Assembly: GCF_013304825.1 (NCBI RefSeq)
Contig: NZ_JAAWUO010000009.1
Coordinates: 83,876 to 147,875, forward strand
Direction of reading: 5' to 3'
Length of the DNA: 64,000 nt
Source: Blautia schinkii
GTDB taxonomy: Bacteria > Bacillota > Clostridia > Lachnospirales > Lachnospiraceae
The notes beneath the pieces are model-generated. The model searched no databases. It was not told the origin of the DNA and worked only from the letters and a program-made list of their open reading frames with translations. A program made the position numbers and the translations under genes. Numbering within the stretch: the stretch's first letter is position 1; each line of letters begins with the position of its first letter. Shown here one piece after another: positions 1-8,847 of this stretch.

Positions 1-486
1 TACAAATATATGTCGTATGAACTGCGAGACAGGCTGGGTGAGGCAGCAGGTGTCTACTACCGTAAGCAGGATCTACCTGCTGAGGTAAAACAGTATGAAC
101 CGCCTTCGGATCCCCGGGAACTTTTAAGGGGCCTGACACTTGAGAGGATGAATGCAATATATCGAGCTCTGATCCGTCGCCAGGAAAACAAGATCGACCC
201 GATCCGAAGCAAATTCGGCCGGATTGAAAAAGAGGAGATCAGCCTGTCAGACAAACTTCTGGAAATGAAAGAGTATGCCAGAGGCCACAGGAAATTCAGC
301 TTTCGGCAGCTTATGGAAAATCAGCATTCTAAAATACAGCTGATCGTTACATTTCTGGCAATTCTTGAACTTATGAAGATGGGACACATTCATGCGGAAC
401 AGGCAGAACCATTAGATGATATTCATGTAAGGGTGGTGACTGATCCGGATACATGGAAGAATCTGACAGAATTTGCCGATGAATAG
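1..486 (+). CDS. scpA: Segregation and condensation protein A, 3' part only
   Basis: This is the C-terminal part of ScpA, the kleisin subunit that bridges SMC heads in bacterial condensin. The reading frame is open through base 1, where it reads Y-K-Y just before the first visible Met, so the gene is cut by the window edge and that Met is internal. The visible 160 or so residues include the MSYELRDR segment usual in the middle of ScpA and a C-terminal winged-helix region (KIQLIVTFLAILELMKMG) that contacts SMC. scpB follows after about 110 bases, the common Firmicutes order. Identity rests on recognised family motifs and synteny. Confidence 0.9.
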   Translation, partial: YKYMSYELRDRLGEAAGVYYRKQDLPAEVKQYEPPSDPRELLRGLTLERMNAIYRALIRRQENKIDPIRSKFGRIEKEEISLSDKLLEMKEYARGHRKFSFRQLMENQHSKIQLIVTFLAILELMKMGHIHAEQAEPLDDIHVRVVTDPDTWKNLTEFADE

Positions 487-595
487 ATGTATAAATTGTC
501 AGTTGATTATATTTACCAAATCATGTTTATAAATATAATGGAAGTACAGCGGAATAATGATATCCGTTTTATCAATAGAGGAATGAGGAAAATAA

Positions 596-1165
596 TTGGA
601 ACTGAAACAGACTAAAGGAGAAATCGAAGCAATCCTTTTTGCCATGGGTGAGGCGGTTGAATTAAGTCGTATTGCAAAAGCGATTCAGCAGGATAATACT
701 ACAACCAGGAAAATTATCCGGGATATGATGCTGGATTACCAGAGAGAAGAACGAGGCATCCATATCATAGAGCTCGAGAATTCATTTCAGCTCTGCACAA
801 AAAGAGAATACTACGATTCTCTCATAAGGATCGCAGCTCAGCCGAAGAAACCAACTTTGACGGATGTTATGCTGGAGACGCTTTCTATTATTGCCTACAA
901 ACAGCCGGTGACAAAAGCAGAGATTGAGAAAATCCGGGGAGTAAAATGCGACCATGCCATCAACAAATTGATGGATTATGATCTGATCAGAGAACTGGGG
1001 CGACTCGATGCACCAGGCCGTCCGATTCTTCTGGGAACAACAGAAGAATTTCTGAGATGTTTCGGAGTGCAGGGACTGGAAGAGCTTCCGGAGATGGATC
1101 CTGTACAGCTGGAAGATTTCAAAGCAGAGGCAGAAGAAGAGATACAGCTGAAGCTGGATGTATGA
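596..1165 (+). CDS. scpB: Segregation and condensation protein B
   Basis: ScpB is the winged-helix partner that dimerises and binds ScpA in the SMC-ScpAB complex acting in nucleoid compaction. The protein is 189 aa, normal for the family. The two winged helices are visible: an N-terminal one (residues about 5-75) and a second containing TLSIIAYKQPVTKAEIEKIRG and the conserved GRLDAPGRP stretch. The start is a TTG, preceded by a purine-rich GAGGAATGAGG element; the nearby ATG at 583 is out of frame. An acidic C-terminal tail follows the domain. Probably co-transcribed with scpA. Confidence 0.92.
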   Translation: MELKQTKGEIEAILFAMGEAVELSRIAKAIQQDNTTTRKIIRDMMLDYQREERGIHIIELENSFQLCTKREYYDSLIRIAAQPKKPTLTDVMLETLSIIAYKQPVTKAEIEKIRGVKCDHAINKLMDYDLIRELGRLDAPGRPILLGTTEEFLRCFGVQGLEELPEMDPVQLEDFKAEAEEEIQLKLDV

Positions 1166-1254
1166 TCCTGGCCTAGGATTGTGCAGCCAGGTAATGAGTG
1201 AATGTCTGCATAAGGCAGGCAAATCGGATGGAAACAAAAGAGGAGGAATACAAA

Positions 1255-2052
1255 ATGCCCACAACATATGCACATGATCTTTTTGGAAAACGGGTTTACA
1301 GAAGACTTCCTGATAAATTGCAGCATCTGATCCGCAGCAACGGAAATCTGTACCGTATCGGGCAGCATGGTCCGGATATCCTGTTTTACTATTTCATATC
1401 AAAAAATCCGGTCACTCAGTATGGAGTGCGGATGCATGGCCGGAAAGCAAGAGATTTTTTTGAAAAAGGAATGGAATATGTCCGCAGAGAAAAAGATCCG
1501 GAGTTAATGGCATATATGCTGGGATTTGGCTGCCACTATATTCTGGATTCAACCTGTCATCCTTACGTAAATCAGGTAGCGAAAGAAGGAAAGGTTTCCC
1601 ATACTCTTCTTGAGAAAGAACTGGATCGTATGCTGATGTATGAAACCGGAAAAAATCCTCTCCGGTTTTATCCTTCTCATGGCATTAAAGCGAAATATAT
1701 GGCGGCAAGAACGATCCATAAGGTGCTGCCGGAGATCAGGACTTCTAATATCTATCTTTCTCTTAAAATGATGAAAATCTTTACCAGCCTTCTTGTATGT
1801 GATGATGGAGGATTGAGAAAACGCTTATCTGAGCATGCCCTTTCCCCGGCAGGGAAGAGAAGAACGGCTTTTATCACAGAATTTTTCATGAGTCAGGAGC
1901 CGGAAGTGGATTGCCATGAAGAACTTCTGAAACTCGACCGCCTTATTGATGAAGCTTTGGGCAAGGCGCCGGACATGCTGGAAGAACTTGCAGCACTGGC
2001 AGTTAGACCAGGCCATCTTTCTGACAGATGGAATCTTACCTTTAACGGATAA
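1255..2052 (+). CDS. Zinc-dependent phospholipase C-like protein
   Basis: A 265-aa protein resembling the zinc-dependent phospholipase C / S1-P1 nuclease-like fold that is common in Clostridia. The N terminus MPTTYAHDLFG gives the early His. HGPDILFYY and the GFGCHYILDSTCHPYVN segment supply further His and Asp residues of the kind that bind the zinc cluster. An in-frame start exists at 1198, but AGGAGG at 1241-1246 lies 8 bases before the ATG at 1255, so the shorter form is chosen. There is no signal peptide, so a cytoplasmic role is likely and lecithinase activity should not be assumed. Confidence 0.7.
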   Translation: MPTTYAHDLFGKRVYRRLPDKLQHLIRSNGNLYRIGQHGPDILFYYFISKNPVTQYGVRMHGRKARDFFEKGMEYVRREKDPELMAYMLGFGCHYILDSTCHPYVNQVAKEGKVSHTLLEKELDRMLMYETGKNPLRFYPSHGIKAKYMAARTIHKVLPEIRTSNIYLSLKMMKIFTSLLVCDDGGLRKRLSEHALSPAGKRRTAFITEFFMSQEPEVDCHEELLKLDRLIDEALGKAPDMLEELAALAVRPGHLSDRWNLTFNG

Positions 2053-2160
2053 ACAAAAGACTGGTTATTCAGGGATATCCTTTCGCATAAAATTAAAAAT
2101 ATAATGGTTACTGCAAACGGGCATTCGAATGTTTGCTTTATCAGTGTGTGGAGGGATATC

Positions 2161-3357
2161 ATGAAAATCAGGCGAGCAGCCGCTGTCGCTTTTATGGCAG
2201 CGGTTCTTATTATTCAGCAGATTTTTCCGGCGCAGGCAGCAGAAGTGCAGGAACTTTATGCACTGTCAGCAGTACTTATGGATGGAGAAACCGGTCGTGT
2301 TCTTTATGGAAAAGAAGCCTATAGAGCAAGACCTAATGCAAGTACCACAAAGGTTATGACCTGCATTCTTGCACTGGAGCTGGGAAATGGAGATGATTAT
2401 GTACAGGTTTCCAAGGAAGCAGCATCGCAGCCTCAGACACATCTGGGAATGAAAGAGGGACAGCAGTTTTATCTGGAGGATCTTCTTTATTCGCTGATGT
2501 TAAAAAGTCATAATGATACAGCAGTAGCTATTGCGGAACATATAGGCGGTTCTGTGAAAAAATTTGCAGCACTGATGAATCAGAAAGCAAAAGAGCTTGG
2601 ATGTACGGATACACATTTTGTAACTCCAAACGGGCTCGACGGTGAGGATGAAGGAGGAAGGCATCATACGACGGCCAGGGATCTGGCGCTTATTATGGCC
2701 TATGCAGTAAAGAACAGTACGTTTGTTCATATCACCCAGACCAGGGATTATACATTTTCAGATATTGCCGGAAAGAAATATTATACAGTTCATAATACAA
2801 ACGCATTTCTGGATATGGAGACAGGTGTGATAACCGGGAAAACAGGATTTACAGGTAATGCAGGATATTGTTATGTATGTGCGGCACGTCAGGATGAAAA
2901 GCTTTTTATTGTTGCACTTCTGGGCTGCGGCTGGCCGGGAAACAAAAATTACAAATGGTCGGATGCCAGAAAACTTCTGTCCTATGGGCGGAACAATTAC
3001 AGATATGCAGTTCTTCCGGAGTTACCCAGACTTCCGGAGATTCCTGTATCAGATGCTGTTCCTGATAACCGTGAGAGAGGCACCGGTACAGGAACATTGC
3101 TGAAGCTTCATGCAGCTGTTTCTGAAAAAGCTCTGGTAAAAAGGTATCTTTTGAAGAAAACAGAGACGATTACCTGGGAAACAGAACTTCCCGGCAAACT
3201 GGAAGCACCGGTCAGGAAAAATCAGAGGATCGGTTCCCTTCATGCGAAGCTCGATGGTAAAGAAATTTTCACCTGTCCTGTGACAGCAGAAGACAAAATC
3301 GGCAGAATCACCTATAAATGGTACGTAGATAAAGTTTTTCAGGATTATTTTCATTAA
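2161..3357 (+). CDS. D-alanyl-D-alanine carboxypeptidase (PBP5/DacF type)
   Basis: A low-molecular-weight penicillin-binding protein that removes the terminal D-Ala from peptidoglycan stem peptides outside the membrane. It is 398 aa with an N-terminal signal peptide (about residues 1-25, ending AQAAE). The three active-site motifs are in order: S61-T-T-K64, S116-H-N118 and K227-T-G229. The C-terminal beta-rich region (about 300-398) is typical of the family. GGAGGG at 2150-2155 sets the start at 2161 rather than the longer in-frame ATG at 2104. Its position after scpAB matches the Bacillus scpA-scpB-dacB neighbourhood, where the enzyme acts in spore cortex formation; that role here is inferred. 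Confidence 0.9.
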   Translation: MKIRRAAAVAFMAAVLIIQQIFPAQAAEVQELYALSAVLMDGETGRVLYGKEAYRARPNASTTKVMTCILALELGNGDDYVQVSKEAASQPQTHLGMKEGQQFYLEDLLYSLMLKSHNDTAVAIAEHIGGSVKKFAALMNQKAKELGCTDTHFVTPNGLDGEDEGGRHHTTARDLALIMAYAVKNSTFVHITQTRDYTFSDIAGKKYYTVHNTNAFLDMETGVITGKTGFTGNAGYCYVCAARQDEKLFIVALLGCGWPGNKNYKWSDARKLLSYGRNNYRYAVLPELPRLPEIPVSDAVPDNRERGTGTGTLLKLHAAVSEKALVKRYLLKKTETITWETELPGKLEAPVRKNQRIGSLHAKLDGKEIFTCPVTAEDKIGRITYKWYVDKVFQDYFH

Positions 3358-3363
3358 TTTTAC

Positions 3364-3395
3364 AGCCCCTGGCATATGTCAGGGGTTAATTTTTT
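3364..3395 (+). terminator. Rho-independent terminator after the carboxypeptidase gene
   Basis: AGCCCCTG (3364-3371) pairs with CAGGGGTT (3380-3387), with an 8-base loop, followed by an A/T run ending in five T. It lies 6 bases after the stop codon and isolates the scp-dac group from the next operon. Confidence 0.8.
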
Positions 3396-3415
3396 AACGT
3401 TCATGACGAAAAGTA

Positions 3416-3444
3416 TTGAATTTTCTGCAAAAAAAAGGTACAAT
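3416..3444 (+). promoter_or_regulatory. Sigma-A-type promoter of the decarboxylase operon
   Basis: TTGAAT (3416-3421), 17-base spacer, TACAAT (3439-3444). The coding start lies 55 bases downstream with an AGGAG-like site. The spacer is an A-rich run. Confidence 0.6.
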
Positions 3445-3498
3445 TATACTCGGCTGAATTTTTGGTTATATTAATAAAAAAATGGAGGGCATAGTATA

Positions 3499-4935
3499 AT
3501 GAGTAATGCGACACAAAGCGTAGCGGCTGCAAGGATTAATTCCCTGCTTGACGCCAACAGTTTTGTTGAGATCGGACAGGCTGTCACAGCCAGAGCTACA
3601 GATTTCAACATGACTGAAAAAAAAGCACCTTCAGACGGTGTGATCACCGGATATGGTGTGATTGACGGCAGTCTGGTGTATGTATACAGCCAGGATGCAT
3701 CTGTACTGAACGGAACAGTTGGTGAGATGCATGCCAAAAAGATCGCCAAAATTTATGATCTCGCTCTGAAAGTTGGAGCACCAGTTATCGGTCTTGTAGA
3801 CTGTGCGGGACTTCGTCTTCAGGAGGCTACCGATGCACTTGAGGCATTTGGTGAGATCTATCTGAAACAGACACTGGCATCCGGTGTTATTCCACAGATC
3901 ACTGCTGTTTTCGGAACATGCGGCGGTGGAATGGCAGTTGTACCGGCTCTTACAGACTTTACATTTGTAGAGGAAAAGAAGGGCAGACTGTTTGTAAATA
4001 CTCCGAATGCACTGGAGGGAAACAGAGTGGAGAAATGTGATTCAGCTTCCGCCCAGTTCCAGAGTGAGGAGACAGGACTTGTTGACGGTATCGGAACAGA
4101 GGAGGAAATCCTCGGACAGATCCGCACACTTGTCAGCATGCTTCCGGAAAATAATGAAGACAATGACAGCTTCAAAGAATGTACAGACGACCTGAACAGA
4201 GTATGTGATGATATCGCAGGCTGCACAGGTGACACAGCTATTGCACTTTCAAAAATCGCTGATGACGGTGAGTTTTTTGAGACAAAGGCAGCTTACGGAC
4301 AGGATGTTGTAACAGGTTTCCTTCGTCTGAACGGAGCTACTGTTGGTGCTGTTGCAAACAGAAGCGAGTCCTACGATGCTGATGGCAATAAGACAGAGAT
4401 TTCTGACGGAACTCTTTCTGCCAGAGGTGCAAGAAAAGCTGCAGATTTCATTAAATTCTGTGATGCTTTTGAAATTCCGGTACTTACACTTACCAATGTA
4501 ACAGGATTTAAAGCAACTCTCTGCAACGAGAAGATGATGGCTAAATCCGTAGGTGAGATGGTACATGCCTTTGCATCTGCAACTGTACCGAAGGTAAATG
4601 TTGTAGTTGGTAAAGCTTACGGAACTGCATACGTTGCCATGAACAGCAAATCTGTCGGAGCAGACATGGTTTACGCATGGGATACAGCAGAAATCGGTAT
4701 GATGGATGCTTCCCTTGCAGCTAAGATCATGTATGAGGGAGCTGATGCTTCTACACTGAACGAGAAGACTGCAGAGTATAAAGAACTCCAGAACGGTATC
4801 GCATCCGCAGCAGCAAGAGGATATGTGGATACTGTGATCAAAGCAGAAGATACAAGAAAATATGTAATCGGTGCTTTTGAGATGCTGTTCACAAAAAGGG
4901 AAGACCGTCCATCCAAAAAGCATGGAACAGTCTAA
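3499..4935 (+). CDS. Acyl-CoA carboxyltransferase subunit (MmdA / transcarboxylase 12S-like)
   Basis: A biotin-dependent carboxyltransferase of the crotonase fold that moves CO2 between an acyl-CoA and carboxybiotin. At 478 aa it is a little shorter than typical MmdA or 12S subunits (about 510). The N-terminal half has the CoA-binding features (residues about 20-230, including SDGVITGYG, FGTCGGGMAV and a VEKCD segment). The C-terminal half (about 250-470) holds the carboxybiotin side (GFLRLNGATVGAVANR, FKATLCNEKMMAKSVGEMVHAFA, GKAYGTAYVAMNS). It leads an operon with biotin carrier, OadG-like and OadB-like subunits, so it belongs to a membrane complex. The acyl-CoA substrate (methylmalonyl-, malonyl- or other) cannot be read from the sequence. 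Confidence 0.85.
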   Translation: MSNATQSVAAARINSLLDANSFVEIGQAVTARATDFNMTEKKAPSDGVITGYGVIDGSLVYVYSQDASVLNGTVGEMHAKKIAKIYDLALKVGAPVIGLVDCAGLRLQEATDALEAFGEIYLKQTLASGVIPQITAVFGTCGGGMAVVPALTDFTFVEEKKGRLFVNTPNALEGNRVEKCDSASAQFQSEETGLVDGIGTEEEILGQIRTLVSMLPENNEDNDSFKECTDDLNRVCDDIAGCTGDTAIALSKIADDGEFFETKAAYGQDVVTGFLRLNGATVGAVANRSESYDADGNKTEISDGTLSARGARKAADFIKFCDAFEIPVLTLTNVTGFKATLCNEKMMAKSVGEMVHAFASATVPKVNVVVGKAYGTAYVAMNSKSVGADMVYAWDTAEIGMMDASLAAKIMYEGADASTLNEKTAEYKELQNGIASAAARGYVDTVIKAEDTRKYVIGAFEMLFTKREDRPSKKHGTV

Positions 4936-4948
4936 GTGAGGTGAGCGT

Positions 4949-5710
4949 ATGAGACAGTTTTATAAAAAGATCTCTTCTGTCTGCATGGCATTTCTTTGCG
5001 TGGCTGCACTTCTGATCGGATGCACAGCTACTGCATGGGCTGCTGATGAGGTTGATGATTCTGTAAAGAGTCAGCTTGTCACAACAACCAAAGGTCTGAC
5101 GGAAGCGATCATCGCAATGTCCGAGGATGATATCCAGGGATATCTGGAATCAGAGGATGCTTTCACACAGAGTGCGGCAAGCGCATGGGACGGCTCCAGA
5201 GAAGAGCTCGGTGAGAAAAAAGGTGATATCGATGAGAAGGATATCACAGTAGAGTATTCCGATGACCAGTATACCGTTGTTGTTCCGGTATCCTTCGAGA
5301 AAAACAAAGCGAATTTCACTTATGTATTTGATAAATCAGGAACCCCGACTTCTGTTACTGTTGATGTAAATTATACACTGGCTCAGAACATGGAGAAGGC
5401 AGCCATGAACACAGTGATGGGTCTTGGAACCGTATTTGTGATTCTGGTATTCCTGATCTTCGTGATCTCTCTTTTCAAATATATTCCCGGACTTGTGGAA
5501 GGAAAGAAAAAAGAGAGTGCACCGGCTCCGGCAGCCGCAGCACCGGCTCCGGTTGCAGCACCAGTTGCTGAGCCTGCTGTTGAGGATGTAACAGATGATG
5601 GTGAGCTTATTGCCGTGATCGCTGCAGCAATCGCTGCTTCTGAAGGCAAGACAAGCACAGACGGATTTGTAGTACGTTCCATCCGTAAGATCAACCGCAG
5701 AAAAAGATAA
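4949..5710 (+). CDS. OadG-like membrane anchor subunit with extracellular domain
   Basis: A 253-aa protein in the gamma/delta (OadG) position of sodium-pumping decarboxylases. It has an N-terminal signal sequence (residues 1-34) with a possible lipobox LIGC at about C25, though a TAWAA signal-peptidase-I site is also plausible. An acidic extracytoplasmic domain follows (about 35-150). One transmembrane helix (about 157-180, TVFVILVFLIFVISLF) leads to an Ala/Pro-rich linker and a C-terminal segment (GFVVRSIRKINRRKR) typical of OadG ends. The extracellular domain is larger than in classical 80-120 aa gamma subunits. It lies 13 bases after the carboxyltransferase gene. Confidence 0.78.
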   Translation: MRQFYKKISSVCMAFLCVAALLIGCTATAWAADEVDDSVKSQLVTTTKGLTEAIIAMSEDDIQGYLESEDAFTQSAASAWDGSREELGEKKGDIDEKDITVEYSDDQYTVVVPVSFEKNKANFTYVFDKSGTPTSVTVDVNYTLAQNMEKAAMNTVMGLGTVFVILVFLIFVISLFKYIPGLVEGKKKESAPAPAAAAPAPVAAPVAEPAVEDVTDDGELIAVIAAAIAASEGKTSTDGFVVRSIRKINRRKR

Positions 5711-5733
5711 TCATTATTTAGGAGGATTTTAAA

Positions 5734-6117
5734 ATGAAGAGTTATACAATTACTGTTAACGGAACAGCATATGAAGTTACTGTAGAAGAGAACGGAAACG
5801 CAGCAGCTCCAGTTGCAGCAACAGCTCCGAAGGCAGCTGCACCTGCACCAAAGGCAGCTCCTGCAGCAGCACCGAAAGCAGCAGCTCCTGCAGCAGGCGC
5901 AGGTTCTGTTAAGGTTTCTGCAGCTGTTCCTGGAAAAGTTGTAAAAATCGTTGCATCTGTTGGACAGAGCGTAAAAGCCGGTGACAGTGTAGTCATCGTT
6001 GAGTCCATGAAAATGGAGATCCCGGTTGTTGCTCCTTCGGACGGAACAATCGCCAGCATCGATGTTGCAGAGGGTGCTGCCGTTGAAAATGGAGATACTC
6101 TTGCAACAATGAACTAA
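5734..6117 (+). CDS. Biotin carboxyl carrier subunit
   Basis: A 127-aa biotin carrier. The N terminus (about 1-25) is followed by a flexible Ala/Pro/Lys linker (about 26-60) and a C-terminal biotinyl domain (about 62-127) with E-S-M-K-M; K93 is the biotinylated lysine. It swings carboxybiotin between the carboxyltransferases and the OadB-type pump encoded on either side. AGGAGG lies 8 bases before the ATG. Ala-rich linkers like this are usual for carriers of Na+-pumping decarboxylases and of the 1.3S transcarboxylase subunit. Confidence 0.93.
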   Translation: MKSYTITVNGTAYEVTVEENGNAAAPVAATAPKAAAPAPKAAPAAAPKAAAPAAGAGSVKVSAAVPGKVVKIVASVGQSVKAGDSVVIVESMKMEIPVVAPSDGTIASIDVAEGAAVENGDTLATMN

Positions 6118-6132
6118 ACAGGAGGTAGACAA

Positions 6133-7281
6133 ATGTCTTATGTAACAAATACCCTGTCAAACCTGATCCATCAGACAGCATTTTTCAACCTTACCTGGGG
6201 AAACTACCTGATGATCGCAGTGGCATGTGTGTTCTTATATCTTGCCATTAAACATGGTTTTGAGCCGCTGCTGTTGGTTCCGATCGCTTTTGGTATGCTT
6301 CTGGTAAATATTTATCCGGACATTATGCTGAGCATTGAGGATTCATCCAATGGCGTTGGCGGACTTCTTCATTATTTTTACTTAATGGATGAGTGGAGTA
6401 TTCTTCCTTCACTGATCTTCCTGGGTGTCGGTGCGATGACAGACTTCGGTCCGCTGATCGCAAACCCGATCAGCTTCCTGATGGGAGCAGCTGCACAGCT
6501 TGGTATTTACCTTGCATACTTCCTTGCAATTTTCCTTGGATTTAATGGAAAAGCAGCAGCAGCGATCTCTATCATTGGTGGTGCTGACGGCCCGACTTCC
6601 ATTTTCCTTGCAGGTAAGCTTGGACAGTCTTCTCTTATGGGACCGATCGCAGTGGCAGCATATTCCTATATGTCCCTGGTACCGATCATCCAGCCTCCGA
6701 TCATGAAGGCTTTCACAACAGAGGAAGAGCGTAAGATCAAAATGGCGCAGCTCCGTCCTGTTACAAAACTTGAGAAGATCCTTTTCCCGATCGTTATCAC
6801 AATCGTTGTTTGCCTGATCCTTCCGACAACAGCTCCCCTTGTTGGTATGCTGATGCTCGGAAACCTGTTCCGTGAGTCCGGAGTTGTTAAACAGCTTTCT
6901 GAAACAGCTTCCAACGCTCTTATGTACATCGTAGTAATCCTTCTCGGAACATCTGTAGGTGCTTCCACAAGTGCTGAGGCGTTCCTGAACGTAGATACAC
7001 TGAAGATCGTAGTTCTTGGTCTTGTTGCCTTTGCCTGCGGTACTTTTGGTGGTGTTATGCTTGGTAAGCTTCTCTGCAAGGTTACTCACGGAAAGATCAA
7101 TCCTCTGATCGGATCAGCCGGTGTTTCTGCCGTTCCTATGGCAGCCCGTGTATCCCAGAAGGTTGGTGCTGAGGCAGATCCTACAAACTTCCTGCTGATG
7201 CATGCGATGGGACCGAACGTTGCTGGTGTTATCGGTACAGCGGTTGCTGCCGGTACATTCATGGCGATCTTTGGTGTCTAA
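6133..7281 (+). CDS. Sodium-pumping decarboxylase beta subunit (OadB/MmdB/GcdB family)
   Basis: An integral membrane protein of 382 aa that decarboxylates carboxybiotin and couples this to Na+ export. About nine hydrophobic helices are spread along the sequence. Family motifs are present: LIFLGVGAMTDFGPLIANP, GGADGPTSIF, and near the C terminus SAVPMAARVSQK with HAMGPNVAGVIG. The first motif holds the key Asp of the transport site and the last is a signature of this family. The length agrees with the beta subunits of oxaloacetate, methylmalonyl-CoA and glutaconyl-CoA decarboxylases. It lies 15 bases after the biotin carrier gene. Confidence 0.93.
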   Translation: MSYVTNTLSNLIHQTAFFNLTWGNYLMIAVACVFLYLAIKHGFEPLLLVPIAFGMLLVNIYPDIMLSIEDSSNGVGGLLHYFYLMDEWSILPSLIFLGVGAMTDFGPLIANPISFLMGAAAQLGIYLAYFLAIFLGFNGKAAAAISIIGGADGPTSIFLAGKLGQSSLMGPIAVAAYSYMSLVPIIQPPIMKAFTTEEERKIKMAQLRPVTKLEKILFPIVITIVVCLILPTTAPLVGMLMLGNLFRESGVVKQLSETASNALMYIVVILLGTSVGASTSAEAFLNVDTLKIVVLGLVAFACGTFGGVMLGKLLCKVTHGKINPLIGSAGVSAVPMAARVSQKVGAEADPTNFLLMHAMGPNVAGVIGTAVAAGTFMAIFGV

Positions 7282-7317
7282 CCCATTGTCTTATAAAAAT
7301 TTGTAAGGAGAATAATT

Positions 7318-8730
7318 ATGGCAGAAATAGAGAAAAAACCTGTGAAAGTTGTGGAAACGATCCTGCGTGACGCTCATCAGTCCCTGATCGCTACACGTAT
7401 GAGCACAGAGCAGATGCTTCCGATCATTGAGAAGCTTGACAAAGTCGGCTACTATGCAGTAGAGTGCTGGGGCGGTGCTACTTTCGATGCTTCCTTACGT
7501 TTCCTGAAAGAGGATCCGTGGGAAAGACTTCGCAAACTTCGTGACGGTTTCAAAAACACAAAGCTTCAGATGCTGTTCCGTGGACAGAACATCCTTGGAT
7601 ATCGTCCATATGCAGATGATGTAGTAGAGTATTTTGTACAGAAATCCGCAGCTAACGGTATCGATATCATCCGTATCTTTGACTGTATGAATGACCTTCG
7701 TAACCTTCAGACAGCTGTAAAAGCAGCAAACAAGGAGAAAGCACATGCACAGGTTGCAATGGCTTACACACTTGGTGATGCTTACACACTTGATTACTGG
7801 ACAGATCTTGCAAAACGTATCGAGGATATGGGTGCAGATTCCATCTGTATCAAAGATATGGCAGGACTTCTTGTTCCGTATAAGGCTACAGAGCTTGTTC
7901 GGGCTCTCAAAGAGACTGTTAAGATCCCGATCGATCTTCATTCTCATTATACATCCGGTGTTGCTTCCATGACATATATGAAAGCAGTAGAGGCTGGTGT
8001 TGACATCATCGACACAGCAATGTCTCCGTTCGCTCTTGGAACATCCCAGCCGGCAACAGAGGTTATGGTTGAGACATTCAAGGGAACAGCATATGATACA
8101 GGATTTGACCAGCAGCTTCTCGCTGAGATCGCTGACTACTTCCGTCCGATGCGTGACGAGGCTCTTGATACAGGTCTTCTCAATCCGAAGAACCTTGGCG
8201 TAAACATCAAGACTCTTCTGTACCAGGTACCAGGTGGAATGCTTTCCAACCTGACATCACAGCTGAAAGAGCAGCATGCAGAGGATAAATTCTACGAAGT
8301 ACTTGAGGAGGTTCCGCGTGTTCGTAAAGACCTCGGAGAGCCGCCGCTTGTTACTCCGTCCTCTCAGATCGTTGGTACACAGGCTGTATTTAACGTAATT
8401 ATGGGCGAGCGTTACAAGGTTGTGACAAAAGAAACAAGAGATGTATTAAGTGGTAAATATGGCGCAACAGCCAGACCATTTAACCCGGAAGTACAGAAGA
8501 AATGCATCGGTGATGTAGAGCCGATCACATGCCGTCCTGCAGACCTTCTGGAAGATGAGCTTGATAAGCTTGAGAGCGAGATGGCGCAGTACAAGGAGCA
8601 GGATGAGGATGTTCTGACATACGCACTGTTCCCACAGGTAGCCATGGACTTCTTTAAATATCGTCAGGCTCAGAAAACAAAGGTTGATGAGACTGTAGCT
8701 GATACAAAGAACGGCGCATACCCGGTATAA
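7318..8730 (+). CDS. Oxaloacetate decarboxylase alpha / transcarboxylase 5S-like carboxyltransferase
   Basis: A TIM-barrel carboxyltransferase of 470 aa, homologous to the alpha subunit of oxaloacetate decarboxylase, the pyruvate carboxylase CT domain and the 5S transcarboxylase subunit. The signature ETILRDAHQS near the N terminus supplies the metal Asp, CIKDMAGLL carries the carbamylated-Lys region, and DLHSHYTSG gives the two metal-binding His. The C-terminal 150 residues form the conserved carboxylase domain. It ends without a biotinyl domain because that is a separate gene upstream. Together with the first gene of the operon it gives the complex two different carboxyltransferase activities. 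Confidence 0.9.
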   Translation: MAEIEKKPVKVVETILRDAHQSLIATRMSTEQMLPIIEKLDKVGYYAVECWGGATFDASLRFLKEDPWERLRKLRDGFKNTKLQMLFRGQNILGYRPYADDVVEYFVQKSAANGIDIIRIFDCMNDLRNLQTAVKAANKEKAHAQVAMAYTLGDAYTLDYWTDLAKRIEDMGADSICIKDMAGLLVPYKATELVRALKETVKIPIDLHSHYTSGVASMTYMKAVEAGVDIIDTAMSPFALGTSQPATEVMVETFKGTAYDTGFDQQLLAEIADYFRPMRDEALDTGLLNPKNLGVNIKTLLYQVPGGMLSNLTSQLKEQHAEDKFYEVLEEVPRVRKDLGEPPLVTPSSQIVGTQAVFNVIMGERYKVVTKETRDVLSGKYGATARPFNPEVQKKCIGDVEPITCRPADLLEDELDKLESEMAQYKEQDEDVLTYALFPQVAMDFFKYRQAQKTKVDETVADTKNGAYPV

Positions 8731-8775
8731 AGCACACACATTAGGAGTGTCGTAAAGACATTCTGATACAACACG

Positions 8776-8802
8776 AAGGAGCTTGCTGTATGCAGGCTCC
8801 TT
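8776..8802 (+). terminator. Strong hairpin after the decarboxylase operon, poor T-tract
   Basis: AAGGAGC (8776-8782) pairs with GCTCCTT (8796-8802), extended inward by TTGC/GCAG-type pairs. The following bases are TGTGCAT then A-rich, so this is not a clean intrinsic terminator; it may attenuate or protect the 3' end. Confidence 0.4.
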
Positions 8803-8847
8803 TGTGCATAAAAAAACAAAAAGATTAAAAAGGCAGGATAACAGGTA

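Noticed and set aside
3499..4935. Assignment as methylmalonyl-CoA decarboxylase alpha subunit (mmdA) with propionate pathway
   Set aside because: No mutase or epimerase genes are nearby and the substrate-binding residues cannot be told apart by eye, so a specific name was withheld.
5383..6132. Cys-rich 249-codon frame on the minus strand
   Set aside because: It is the reverse of the Ala/Pro-rich biotin carrier and OadG linkers; the Cys and Ser runs are a codon artefact.
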